From the NCBI GenBank assembly GCA_011390385.1, contig JAABSN010000030.1, positions 1 to 25,451 on the forward strand: a DNA stretch of 25,451 nucleotides. The letters are read 5' to 3'. Made by a program: the position numbers and the translations under genes. This stretch comes from Thioalkalivibrio nitratireducens. GTDB taxonomy: Bacteria > Pseudomonadota > Gammaproteobacteria > Ectothiorhodospirales > Ectothiorhodospiraceae. Position 1 is the stretch's first letter, and each line of letters begins with the position of its first letter. The notes under the pieces were generated by a model. The model did no database searches, was not told where the DNA came from, and saw only the letters and a program-made list of their open reading frames with translations. Positions 9,098-16,601 of the stretch are shown here, one piece after another.

Positions 9098-10417
9098 TCA
9101 TACCTCGGGCATGCGCCAGGCGCTGATTGCGCCGGCGAGACTGAACAGTGCGAGCAGCAGGATCGCGAACTCGGTTCCCGCGAGTTGTGCCACGAGGCCG
9201 AACAGGCCTCCGACCAGCAGCAGGACTCCGATCACGGTGTTGCTGACCGCGGTGAATGCGGCGCGGGTCTCCTCGGTGGCCATGTCGACCAGATAGGTCT
9301 TGCGGCCAAGGCGTACACCCGCGTGGCTGACCCCAAGGATGAAGAACAGTGTGGCATAAAACCAGCCGTCCAGAGCGTAGGTCAGCCCGAACCAGCTGAC
9401 CACGGCCAGCGCAATACCCAGAAACCCGGCAATCAGTCCGGAGGCGATCAGAACCCAGCGTGACGAGCGGTCCGACGCCCGACCCCAGATCGGTGCGCTG
9501 AGCGCGGAGGCGAGACCAGTGGCCAGTATCAGCAGGCCCAGCGTGACGAAGCTGCCCGAGGTTGCATCCTCGGCGAGCAACACATAGAAGGGGAGCGCCA
9601 GAGCAGTGCTCATCAGCAGGGCGCGGGTGAGCACGAAATGGCCGAAATCGCGGTCCTGCCAGAGCAGGCTCAGCGAACGCAGCGCCGCGGCCACCGCATT
9701 GCCGCCACCCTCGGTCGCCCCCGGCTGCTCGCGAAGACCGGCAAAAGTCAGTGCGGAAAGCCACCAGGCACCAGCCGCTGCGACAAGGAGTGCCACGAAG
9801 ACGCCGATATTCGCATCTTCCAGTTGCGCCAGGCTCAGATAGAGTCCCAGGGCCAGTGTCGCGAAGCCAGCGGCGGAGGCGGCGTAGCCCATCACCGTGC
9901 CGCGCCGGGTCTTGGCGATCGTTTTTCCCAGCACGTCTTTCGAGGCGACCGAGTTCACGCCCCTCGACAGCGCAAACAGCGTCAGCAGAATGAGGATCGC
10001 CCAGCCCGCCGCAGCGCCCTCCAGGGTGAAAGCGACCGCGGCCATCAAGGCCACGGAGATTCCCTGGCCGACACTGCCCGCGACCCAGAACCACTTGCGC
10101 ACGGGCTGCCTGCGGATTGCTGCGGCCACGAAGAGTTGCGGCATCAGCGAACCCGATTCGCGGATCGGCACCAGGAATCCGGCGAACGCCGCAGGCACTC
10201 CGAGAGCACCAAGCATCCATGCCAGAACCAGTCGTGCCGAGGCGAGCTCGTCACCGATCTTGCTCAGTGTGTTGGCGACCAGGTGGATGAAGAAGTTGAC
10301 GGGCTGGGCATCACACGCCGACTCGGGGATGTCCTTGCATACCCGAGCGTCCTCGTCGCCCGCGATTGTCTCGTACAGGCCGACGAACGGCTTTTCGGAA
10401 GGGTCGGTTGCTTGCAC
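9098..10417 (-). CDS. Major facilitator superfamily transporter
   Basis: This is a polytopic inner-membrane protein of 439 residues with repeated hydrophobic segments (from about 60 on) consistent with a 12-helix MFS carrier. Visible features are the amphipathic N terminus (NFFIHLVANTLSKIGDEL), the RESGSLMPQL segment after helix 1-2, the loop KTRRGTVMGYAAS and, in the second half, IWGRASDRSSRWVL, a form of the MFS GxxxDRxGRR loop. The substrate cannot be predicted. The GTG start at 10417 lacks a clear ribosome site, so the N terminus is uncertain. It lies 27 nt after metA and 4 nt before uup on the same strand, so co-transcription with both is likely. Confidence 0.85.
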   Translation of the reverse strand: MQATDPSEKPFVGLYETIAGDEDARVCKDIPESACDAQPVNFFIHLVANTLSKIGDELASARLVLAWMLGALGVPAAFAGFLVPIRESGSLMPQLFVAAAIRRQPVRKWFWVAGSVGQGISVALMAAVAFTLEGAAAGWAILILLTLFALSRGVNSVASKDVLGKTIAKTRRGTVMGYAASAAGFATLALGLYLSLAQLEDANIGVFVALLVAAAGAWWLSALTFAGLREQPGATEGGGNAVAAALRSLSLLWQDRDFGHFVLTRALLMSTALALPFYVLLAEDATSGSFVTLGLLILATGLASALSAPIWGRASDRSSRWVLIASGLIAGFLGIALAVVSWFGLTYALDGWFYATLFFILGVSHAGVRLGRKTYLVDMATEETRAAFTAVSNTVIGVLLLVGGLFGLVAQLAGTEFAILLLALFSLAGAISAWRMPEV

Positions 10418-10444
10418 GTTTTTTTCGATCGCGGCCGGGCGGGA

Positions 10445-11515
10445 TCAGCGGCGCCAGCCCAGCGGATCATCGGGGTCGATTCCATGGCGGAAGGGTATCC
10501 GGCGATCGTGATTGGTCAGCTGATAGACATTGCCGATCCAGTTGTTCACTACCGCCAGTGCACTGTCGTGCCAGGTATTGTCCAGACGGTCGAGCAGCAA
10601 GGCTTCCGGCATCGGCGGAGCCGGAGCGCGCCGTTGCAGCGACTGAATAACCCGCTCGCGGTGTTCCTCCAGGATTGCGGCGGCCTGCGGCGCCAGATAG
10701 CTTACCGGAAGCGGTGGGAAGTCCTCCCGCTCACCGTTGATGAAACGGACGACCTCGCGCTTGTATTCCTTCAACAGGCTGATGCTGTCGTACTCGGGGT
10801 GGCCCTGGAAGAAGACCATGCGGAAGCCATCGCGAGACACGGCGAGATGCACGCCAGCCTGTTCGCTCTCGACCAGGACCTTGAGCCCGTGGCGTTCGAA
10901 CTGCTCGCGCGAGACGTCGTTGAACCGGGAATGGGGCACATCGAAGCGGGTATTGACGCCGGCAACGAGCGGATGCCCGCGATCGACCACGCGGTGATCG
11001 AAGACGCCCCACAGCTTCGGCCCGCGGTGCCGGCGGCGCTCACCGTAGCGCGCCTGCATCACCGCGTGGGTGGCCAGGCACGAGCACAGCGTCGAGGTCA
11101 CATTGTTCCATGCCCATTCGACGACTTCCGCCAGTGGCTCCCAGAAGGGTTCCATGGCCAGGTCCGGCTGGTTGACGTTGGCTCCGGTAATGATCAGGGC
11201 ATCCAGGCCTGCCTGCTTGATGGTTTCAAAGGTCTCGTAATACTGCTCGACATGGGCCTGGCCCCCTGGCCCACGCGGCAGTTCCGCCAGGGTGAACGGA
11301 TGCATGTAGAACTGCGCGATCTGGTTGCTTTCGCCAACCAGGCGGAAGAACTGGCGTTCGGTGGCCGCCAGTGCGGCGTCAGGCATCATGTTCAGCAGGC
11401 CGATATGCATGGCCCGGATGTCCTGGTGCAGCGCGTAATGCGAGGGCAATACGGTGCCGCCCTCTTCACGCAGCCGGGAGAAGGCGGGCAGGTCGGTATG
11501 CGCGACCAGTGGCAT
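10445..11515 (-). CDS. metA: Homoserine O-acyltransferase, MetA family
   Basis: This enzyme activates homoserine with an acyl-CoA, the first committed step of methionine synthesis, in the cytoplasm. The 356-residue product belongs to the MetA (glutamine-amidotransferase-like) family. It shows IGLLNMMPDAALAATERQF near residue 38, LIITGANV at 107-114, the nucleophile region STLCSCLATHA with Cys146 (equivalent to E. coli Cys142) and HPEYDS with His239 and Glu241 (E. coli His235, Glu237). The residue that separates succinyl- from acetyl-CoA use in characterised MetA proteins (position 111: Gly or Glu) is Asn115 here, so acyl-donor choice is open. A 50-60 residue C-terminal extension exceeds the E. 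coli length (309). The ATG overlaps the stop of the upstream NTPase gene by one base, with GAGGGG 8 nt before it. Confidence 0.93.
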   Translation of the reverse strand: MPLVAHTDLPAFSRLREEGGTVLPSHYALHQDIRAMHIGLLNMMPDAALAATERQFFRLVGESNQIAQFYMHPFTLAELPRGPGGQAHVEQYYETFETIKQAGLDALIITGANVNQPDLAMEPFWEPLAEVVEWAWNNVTSTLCSCLATHAVMQARYGERRRHRGPKLWGVFDHRVVDRGHPLVAGVNTRFDVPHSRFNDVSREQFERHGLKVLVESEQAGVHLAVSRDGFRMVFFQGHPEYDSISLLKEYKREVVRFINGEREDFPPLPVSYLAPQAAAILEEHRERVIQSLQRRAPAPPMPEALLLDRLDNTWHDSALAVVNNWIGNVYQLTNHDRRIPFRHGIDPDDPLGWRR

Positions 11516-12366
11516 CAGTGGATCCCCTCGCGCTCCAGCGCCCGTACCACGAGATCGTCGAACTCGGCGGCGTCGCTGATCTGCGCGAGTTCGCTGCTCA
11601 GGATCGTGTAACCGTGGTCGCGGGCGATGGCTTCATAACGGGGGAGACGCGCGCGGAACAGGTGCGGGAAGACCCAGCGCACGAAGTCGTCGGGGTCGAT
11701 CTGCGCCACATATTCGAGTTCACGTTCGAGCATGTAGCGGTTCAGATGCTGATCCAGGAACGCCTCGCGATAGTACAGCGGCTTCGGGTCGCGCTCTGCG
11801 CGCGCGATCAGTTCGCGCTCGTTCTGTTCGGACGCCTTGATGTAGAGGATCAGGGTGTGTCGGGTCAGGGTTTCCATGACCTCGGGGGATTCGAGTTCGC
11901 TCATCGATCCACCGGCATCATTGATGAAATGCGGATAGCCGAACAGCGTCTCGGCCTTCTGGATGAAGTCCGGAACATCCAGCATGGCCTGTACCTCCGC
12001 CTCGCGGTGCAGGGCCTGGCGCCGCTTGAATTCGGTCAGCGACAGTCCTCCGCGCTCGGGGTTGCCCAGCTTGCCCAGAAAGCTCGAGACCGGGCTGAGA
12101 TTGTCGACGGTGATGTTGTTGATGATCTGGATCGAATCCGTGCGCAGCAGGGTACGCAGGAAGGGTACCTGCATGGCCTGTGCCTTGATGTTGTCCAGGA
12201 TCGGTTCGCTCAGGTAGCGCGTGCCGATGCGGTAATCCCCGGAGTAGTGAAACCAGTCCTCGCGCCGGAGCATGTTGGACAGATGCGTCTTGCCGACACC
12301 CGACATGCCCAAGAGAGTGATGCGCCGGTGTGGCAGGCTCCGGTATTCCGCTGGGGTCAGGCGCAT
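11515..12366 (-). CDS. P-loop NTPase of unknown function, coupled to metA
   Basis: This 283-residue soluble protein has a clear Walker A motif GMSGVGKT (20-27) directly after a hydrophobic strand. Other conserved-looking segments are WFHYSGDYRIGTRYL (38-52), NNITVDNLSPVSSFLG (83-98), HFINDAGGSMSELE (146-159), HTLILYIKAS (170-179) and RDPKPLYYREAFL (192-204). The overall look is a small-molecule kinase-like fold (adenylate or shikimate kinase style), with NDAGGS a candidate Walker B-like or substrate motif; this is inference. I believe similar proteins occur in other Proteobacteria, but I know no assigned function. Its TGA shares a base with the metA ATG, so a role linked to methionine synthesis or its control is plausible. 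The ATG at 12366 has a weak GGTGA 8 nt upstream. Confidence 0.85.
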   Translation of the reverse strand: MRLTPAEYRSLPHRRITLLGMSGVGKTHLSNMLRREDWFHYSGDYRIGTRYLSEPILDNIKAQAMQVPFLRTLLRTDSIQIINNITVDNLSPVSSFLGKLGNPERGGLSLTEFKRRQALHREAEVQAMLDVPDFIQKAETLFGYPHFINDAGGSMSELESPEVMETLTRHTLILYIKASEQNERELIARAERDPKPLYYREAFLDQHLNRYMLERELEYVAQIDPDDFVRWVFPHLFRARLPRYEAIARDHGYTILSSELAQISDAAEFDDLVVRALEREGIH

Positions 12367-12373
12367 GTTCTGG

Positions 12374-12520
12374 TCACCGTCGCAGGATGAGCAGGACCCC
12401 GGCGGCCAGTGCCAGGGCGCTCATCACGTAGTGGTCGTACTGGAACTGGAGATGCAGCAGTCCGCGCAGCCCGTAAAGGACCAGCCAGATTCCCAGAAGC
12501 AGACTGCCCAGAAAACGCAT
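12374..12520 (-). CDS. Small two-helix membrane protein
   Basis: A 48-residue protein that is almost entirely hydrophobic, with two likely transmembrane helices (about 3-22 and 31-47) joined by a short polar hairpin, HLQFQYDHY, and ending in RR. The ATG at 12520 has GAGGA about 9-10 nt upstream; a longer frame back to 12589 adds an Arg/Pro-rich segment that looks non-coding. The stop lies 7 nt before the NTPase start, so it is probably co-translated with the NTPase and metA. I do not recognise a family. The size, hydrophobicity and ribosome site argue that it is real. Confidence 0.7.
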   Translation of the reverse strand: MRFLGSLLLGIWLVLYGLRGLLHLQFQYDHYVMSALALAAGVLLILRR

Positions 12521-12593
12521 TGCAGAGATTCCTCGGTCTGGATGGTGGCGTGGCGGCCGCGGTCTGGGCGCCATGCCCATTCGGCCCATGGTT

Positions 12594-13169
12594 TCAACGG
12601 ATCAGTCGGCTGACGGCCCGAAACTGCGGGTCGGCGGCATCGCGCAGCCATTCGAACAGCACGGACTCGTGGTTGGTGATGACCGCACCAGCTGCCCGCA
12701 TGCGCTCAATGCCGTTGGTCTTGAGTCGGGGGTCGCGGCTACAGACCGCGTCCGCGACCACGAACACGCTTTCCCCAGCGGCGAGCAGTTCCAGCGCTGT
12801 CTGGAGAACACAGACATGCGTTTCGGTACCGCAGATGATCACGTCCGCGCCGGTAAGGCGGTGAACGAGGTCGCGGTCGGCACAACACGAGAAGGCCGTC
12901 TTTTCGGTACGGCCGTCATCGGTTTCGAGCAAACCTCCCAACGAGCTGCTGATCGCACCGAGCCCGCGCGGGTATTGCAGGGTCGTCTCGATCGGAACCT
13001 CGAGCAGGCGAGCGCCCTCGATCAGGCGCCCCGTGTTCCGTACCACGTCGGCGCGATCGTCTTCGGGCATGGCATCCAGCAGGCGCTCCTGCAGGTCGAT
13101 CAGTAGCAGTCGCGAGTGCCTGCGCTCACAAAGACGGGCTTGTCCCGCGCCGGATGCCCCAACATTCAC
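12594..13169 (-). CDS. Isochorismatase-fold cysteine hydrolase
   Basis: A 191-residue cytoplasmic hydrolase of the isochorismatase/nicotinamidase superfamily. The three catalytic positions are visible: Asp25 in LLLIDLQERL, Lys90 in RTEKTAFSCC and Cys120 in CGTETHVCVLQTAL, with the usual cis-peptide region just before the Cys. Members cleave amides or enol ethers of small molecules; the YcaC-like subgroup is the nearest in length and motif style, but the substrate is unknown. The GTG at 13169 has GGAG 6 nt upstream, located inside the last codons of tolC, and starts 3 nt after the tolC stop, so translation is coupled to tolC. No functional link to export is evident. Confidence 0.9.
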   Translation of the reverse strand: MNVGASGAGQARLCERRHSRLLLIDLQERLLDAMPEDDRADVVRNTGRLIEGARLLEVPIETTLQYPRGLGAISSSLGGLLETDDGRTEKTAFSCCADRDLVHRLTGADVIICGTETHVCVLQTALELLAAGESVFVVADAVCSRDPRLKTNGIERMRAAGAVITNHESVLFEWLRDAADPQFRAVSRLIR

Positions 13170-13172
13170 TGA

Positions 13173-14492
13173 TTACTCCAGAAACGAATTGATGCGCTGC
13201 AGGTCCGCAATGCTCAGGGTACCGACCGCCCGTTGCAGCCGCAGCGTCTCCAGCAGATAAGCGTAGCGGGCCTCGGCATAGTCGCGTTCGGCACGAAACA
13301 CTTCGCGCAGGGCGAACAGCACGTCGACCTGGGTACGGGTGCCCACCTCGAATCCTGCGTCGGCCGATTCGAAGGCGGCACGGGTGGACTCCAGGGCCTG
13401 GGCCAGCGCGCGTGCGCGCGATGCGTTCGCGATCACGGAAAGATAGCTGCTGCGCGTATTCTGCACGGTGCGGCGTTCGGTCAGGACCAGGCCTTCCTGG
13501 GCTGCTTCGAACTCTTCCCGGGCCTCCCGCGTCAGCGCGCTGACACGGCCACCGGTATACAGCGGTATCTGCAGGCGCAGCCCGATCTGAGCCTCGGTCC
13601 GGTCGTTGAACTGGCTGCTGGCAGGTCCGTTGACACCGGAATATCCGGTGTCGCTCACCGATGCGCCGAGGCCAAGGGTCGGTGATCCTTCCGCGCGCTG
13701 ACGTGCGATCTGCTCACGTGCCGTTTCGGTCGCGAGCCGCTGAGCCCTGAGTTCCTGATTGGTTTCCAACGCGGCTGCGACCCATTCGTGCGGGTCGGCC
13801 GGTTCCGGATTGACCATATCCAACGCGGTGCCGAGTGCGGACAGGCTGTCATAGTACCGGTTCGTGACCACCGCCAGTTGCTCTTCGGCCAGGTCGACCG
13901 CGTTCTCGGCCTCGATCGCTGCGGCGACCGCGAGATCGAACTGGGCCTGCGCCTCCTTGACGTCGGTGATTGCGATCAGACCGACGTCGAAGCGGCGCTG
14001 TGTCTGATCCAGCTGACGGCTGATGGCTTCGCGCTCGGCACGGCGGAAATCGAGCGTTTCCTTGGCAATCATGACGCCGAAATACCGGTCGGCCACGCGC
14101 AGGATCAGATCCTGGCGGGCGGCGTCCAGATTGGCGGCCGCCCGCTCGATCTGGAGGTCGGCCTGGCGGACGCCGATGCTGTTCCGGCGGTCGAACAGAC
14201 TCTGATCCAGCTGCAGACCGAGATTTCGCCTTGTGCCATCGACACTGGAACTGCCGTCGGGGTCGGAATAGAACGCGCCGAGTTCGGCGTCGGCCGAGAT
14301 CTGGGGCAGCAATGCCGAACGGGCCAGTGGCCGGGCTTCGAGAACGGCACGATATTCGGCCTCGGCCGCGCGCAATTCGGCATCCTGTTCCTGAGCGTGT
14401 TCGAAGACCTGAAGCAGATCCTCGGCCTGAGCGGCGGCTGCCCAGAGCATGCAGGCGAAACTGGCGGCACTCAGCGTGCGGAGCATCTTCAT
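13173..14492 (-). CDS. tolC: TolC family outer-membrane efflux channel
   Basis: This is an outer-membrane trimeric channel for type I secretion and tripartite efflux pumps, 439 residues. A signal peptide (1-23) ends in AQA before EDLLQVF. Two homologous halves follow: LARSALLPQISADAEL and NSIGVRQADLQIERAAANLDAARQDLILRVADRYFGV in the first, QRAEGSPTLGLGASVSDTGYSG and LRLQIPLYTGGRVSALTREAREEFEAAQEGL in the second. Both are typical alternations of long coiled helices and beta-barrel strands. RFDVGLIAITDVKEAQ and FEVGTRTQVDVLFAL are the repeated internal motifs. The ATG at 14492 has GGAA about 9 nt upstream. A possible promoter with an inverted repeat lies before it. The Pcm-like gene is upstream and a hydrolase gene is coupled downstream. 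Confidence 0.95.
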   Translation of the reverse strand: MKMLRTLSAASFACMLWAAAAQAEDLLQVFEHAQEQDAELRAAEAEYRAVLEARPLARSALLPQISADAELGAFYSDPDGSSSVDGTRRNLGLQLDQSLFDRRNSIGVRQADLQIERAAANLDAARQDLILRVADRYFGVMIAKETLDFRRAEREAISRQLDQTQRRFDVGLIAITDVKEAQAQFDLAVAAAIEAENAVDLAEEQLAVVTNRYYDSLSALGTALDMVNPEPADPHEWVAAALETNQELRAQRLATETAREQIARQRAEGSPTLGLGASVSDTGYSGVNGPASSQFNDRTEAQIGLRLQIPLYTGGRVSALTREAREEFEAAQEGLVLTERRTVQNTRSSYLSVIANASRARALAQALESTRAAFESADAGFEVGTRTQVDVLFALREVFRAERDYAEARYAYLLETLRLQRAVGTLSIADLQRINSFLE

Positions 14493-14514
14493 GGCATCAT
14501 TTCCAGGGCAGGGA

Positions 14515-14553
14515 GTGCTCTATGCTATCAGAGCACGAGCCAATTTTGGGCAA
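14515..14553 (-). promoter_or_regulatory. Possible tolC promoter with an overlapping inverted repeat
   Basis: On the minus strand, TTGCCC (14553-14548) and TGATAG (14530-14525) are 17 bp apart. A 7-bp inverted repeat, GTGCTCT (14515-14521) and AGAGCAC (14530-14536), encloses the -10 box with an 8-bp centre. This geometry suits a repressor operator, or a hairpin at the start of the transcript. The -10 hexamer is mediocre. Confidence 0.35.
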
Positions 14554-14611
14554 CCCGAACGCAACCAGGACCCCGGCGTTGCACTGCCCCCAGCCTGCTA
14601 TGGCGGCGTCG

Positions 14612-15268
14612 TCAGAAGACGAACGCGGGCTTCGGTTCGAAACCCGCCAGCGGCTTCAGGTCGGTTTCGAAGAGTTTCTCGGTGCGGTAGCTGTCCTCGG
14701 CAACGCGGATGATCAGTAACGCCTCCATGACCGGAGGGGTGCCGACCACGACGAACAGCCGCCCGCCGAGGCTCAGGCGGGACTGCAGAAACGGGTCGTA
14801 TTCTGCCATCGCGCCGTTACAACTGATCACGTCGTAGCGTCTGCCGGGCGGGGACCATTCGGGGGTCACGGTGGCCGTACGCAATTGCGCGTTGTCGATC
14901 CCGAGGGCATCGAGCCGCGAACGGGCTGCCAGCCTGAAGGCATCGACCCGTTCCACGCTGTCCACCTGGGCAGCGAGCCGGGCGAGGCAGGCGGTCACAT
15001 ATCCGGACCCGGTTCCGATTTCCAGGGCGGTGTTGCTGTGCCTGGGGGCCAAGGCCTGCAGCAGGCGCCCAATGACCTTGGGTGCGAGCATGAATTCGCC
15101 GCTGCCAAGGGGGATTTCGGTGTCGGCGTAGGCGAGGCCTTCCCGGCCTTCAGGCACGAACTGCTCGCGTGGCAGCGCTTCCATCACGTCCAGCACGCGC
15201 ATGTCCAGCACATCCCAGGGACGTATCTGCTGTTCCACCATATTGCTGCGTGCCTGGGCGAAATCCAT
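14612..15268 (-). CDS. Protein-L-isoaspartate O-methyltransferase family protein (divergent)
   Basis: A 218-residue S-adenosylmethionine-dependent methyltransferase. Motif I LEIGTGSGY (82-90) and VDSVERVDAF (102-111) match the Pcm family, and the N-terminal MVEQQIRPWDVLDMRVLDVMEALPREQFVPE matches Pcm proteins that occur next to tolC. The family's substrate-binding segment, ISQPYMVA in E. coli Pcm, reads MLAPKVIG here, so the conserved serine is replaced by leucine. Repair of isoaspartyl residues is therefore doubtful and the true substrate is unknown. The ATG at 15268 has GAGG 8 nt upstream. It lies 119 nt upstream of tolC and 85 nt downstream of cca on the same strand. Confidence 0.88.
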   Translation of the reverse strand: MDFAQARSNMVEQQIRPWDVLDMRVLDVMEALPREQFVPEGREGLAYADTEIPLGSGEFMLAPKVIGRLLQALAPRHSNTALEIGTGSGYVTACLARLAAQVDSVERVDAFRLAARSRLDALGIDNAQLRTATVTPEWSPPGRRYDVISCNGAMAEYDPFLQSRLSLGGRLFVVVGTPPVMEALLIIRVAEDSYRTEKLFETDLKPLAGFEPKPAFVF

Positions 15269-15353
15269 CGACTGATCCTCACGGAAGAAAGCAACCGAGC
15301 GAAGGGTACGGCGGCCCACTCCCGGAGGCAAGGGCGCGGCAAGCGGCTGGAAT

Positions 15354-16598
15354 TCAGCCCTCCCGACCGGAATCTCTCCGCTGCAGTTCCAGCGCCGCAA
15401 TGGCTGCTGTTCTGTTGCTGCGCAGTGCCGCGCCCAGCTTTTCTCCTCGGAGCCCTTGTTCGAGCAATGGCACGGGGGACACGGAAGCCATCGCGCGCGC
15501 TGCCTCGCGTACGGCGTCCGCCTGAGGGTAGGGGCGCGCCGCGAAGCCGGTACGGCCCCGAAAGTCGGCTTCGACCGCGGCAAGGAACGGGTCGAGTCCT
15601 TCGGGACGGCGCAGGATATCGAGGCCCTGAAGCAGCTTCAGGACCGTGCGCGGACGCAGTTCGAAGAAGCGGTGAACCAGGCCATGGTAGTGCGCAACCT
15701 TGAGCGCCAGGTCCCGGTAGCGGCCCGGAATGCGCAGGCGCTGTGCCAGACCGCGTATCAGTGCCATGCCGCGCTGTTCGTGGCCGTGATGTCCCGGCAG
15801 TATGTGAGCCGGAGTGTTGCCCTTGCCCAGATCGTGTGTGAGCGCCGCGAATCGGACCTCCGGAGAGGAACTGAGTCGGGTGGCTTGCTCCAGGACCATG
15901 AACGTGTGGACACCGGTATCGATTTCCGGGTGATACTGCGGTGGCTGCGGCACGCCGAACAGTCGAGCGACCTCTGGGAACAGGACGTCGAGCGCTCCGG
16001 TCGAGCGCAGGATCTCGAAAAAACGGACCGGCGCCGGGCTGGCCAGCGCCTTCTCGCATTCCGCCCAGACCCGTTCCGGCACCAGGGCATCCACTTCACC
16101 GCTCGCGACCAGTTCGCGCAACAAATCGTGGGTGCTCTCGGCGACGATGAATCCGAACGGAGCCAGTTGTGCCGCCAGACGGGCCACACGGAGCAGTCGG
16201 ACCGGATCCTCGGCAAAGGCCGCGGACACGTGGCGAAGCACCCGTGCGTCGAGATCCTGCTGGCCGCCGAAGGGATCGATCAGACGGCCATCGCTGGTTT
16301 CGGCCATCGCGTTGATCGTAAGGTCCCGGCGCTGAAGATCTTCCTCCAGGGTGACTTCCGGGGCCGCGTTGAACGTGAAGCCATGATAGCCGCGTGCGGT
16401 CTTGCGCTCGGTTCTCGCCAGCGCGTATTCCTCGTGCGTCGCCGGATGCAGAAACACCGGGAAGTCCCGTCCCACCGGCCGGAACCCTCGGGCCTCCATC
16501 GCTTCCGGGGTGCTCCCGACGACGACGTAATCGCGCTCATGAACCGGCCGGCCGAGCAGGCGGTCGCGTACCGCTCCGCCGACCAGAAACGTCTCCAT
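15354..16598 (-). CDS. cca: CCA-adding tRNA nucleotidyltransferase
   Basis: This enzyme adds or repairs the 3'-CCA end of tRNAs from CTP and ATP without a template. The product has 414 residues (E. coli 412), class II. The catalytic head has FLVGGAVRDRLLG (about 4-16), the metal-binding ERDYVVVGSTPE, FPVFLHPATHEEYALARTERK and the RRDLTINAMA motif. The nucleotide-selecting EDPVRLLRVAR follows. A C-terminal HD domain with AALTHDLGKGNTP and HHGHEQRG gives the phosphatase/phosphodiesterase function known in E. coli Cca, and DFRGRTGF is also conserved. The ATG at 16598 is 3 nt after the stop of the NDUFA9-like gene, so the two are probably coupled. Confidence 0.97.
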   Translation of the reverse strand: METFLVGGAVRDRLLGRPVHERDYVVVGSTPEAMEARGFRPVGRDFPVFLHPATHEEYALARTERKTARGYHGFTFNAAPEVTLEEDLQRRDLTINAMAETSDGRLIDPFGGQQDLDARVLRHVSAAFAEDPVRLLRVARLAAQLAPFGFIVAESTHDLLRELVASGEVDALVPERVWAECEKALASPAPVRFFEILRSTGALDVLFPEVARLFGVPQPPQYHPEIDTGVHTFMVLEQATRLSSSPEVRFAALTHDLGKGNTPAHILPGHHGHEQRGMALIRGLAQRLRIPGRYRDLALKVAHYHGLVHRFFELRPRTVLKLLQGLDILRRPEGLDPFLAAVEADFRGRTGFAARPYPQADAVREAARAMASVSPVPLLEQGLRGEKLGAALRSNRTAAIAALELQRRDSGREG

Positions 16599-16601
16599 GG
16601 C

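Noticed and set aside
9638..11611. 657-codon plus-strand open frame antisense to the MFS gene and metA
   Set aside because: It spans two genes with clear motifs on the other strand, is rich in Gln, Arg and His, and has no recognisable domain.
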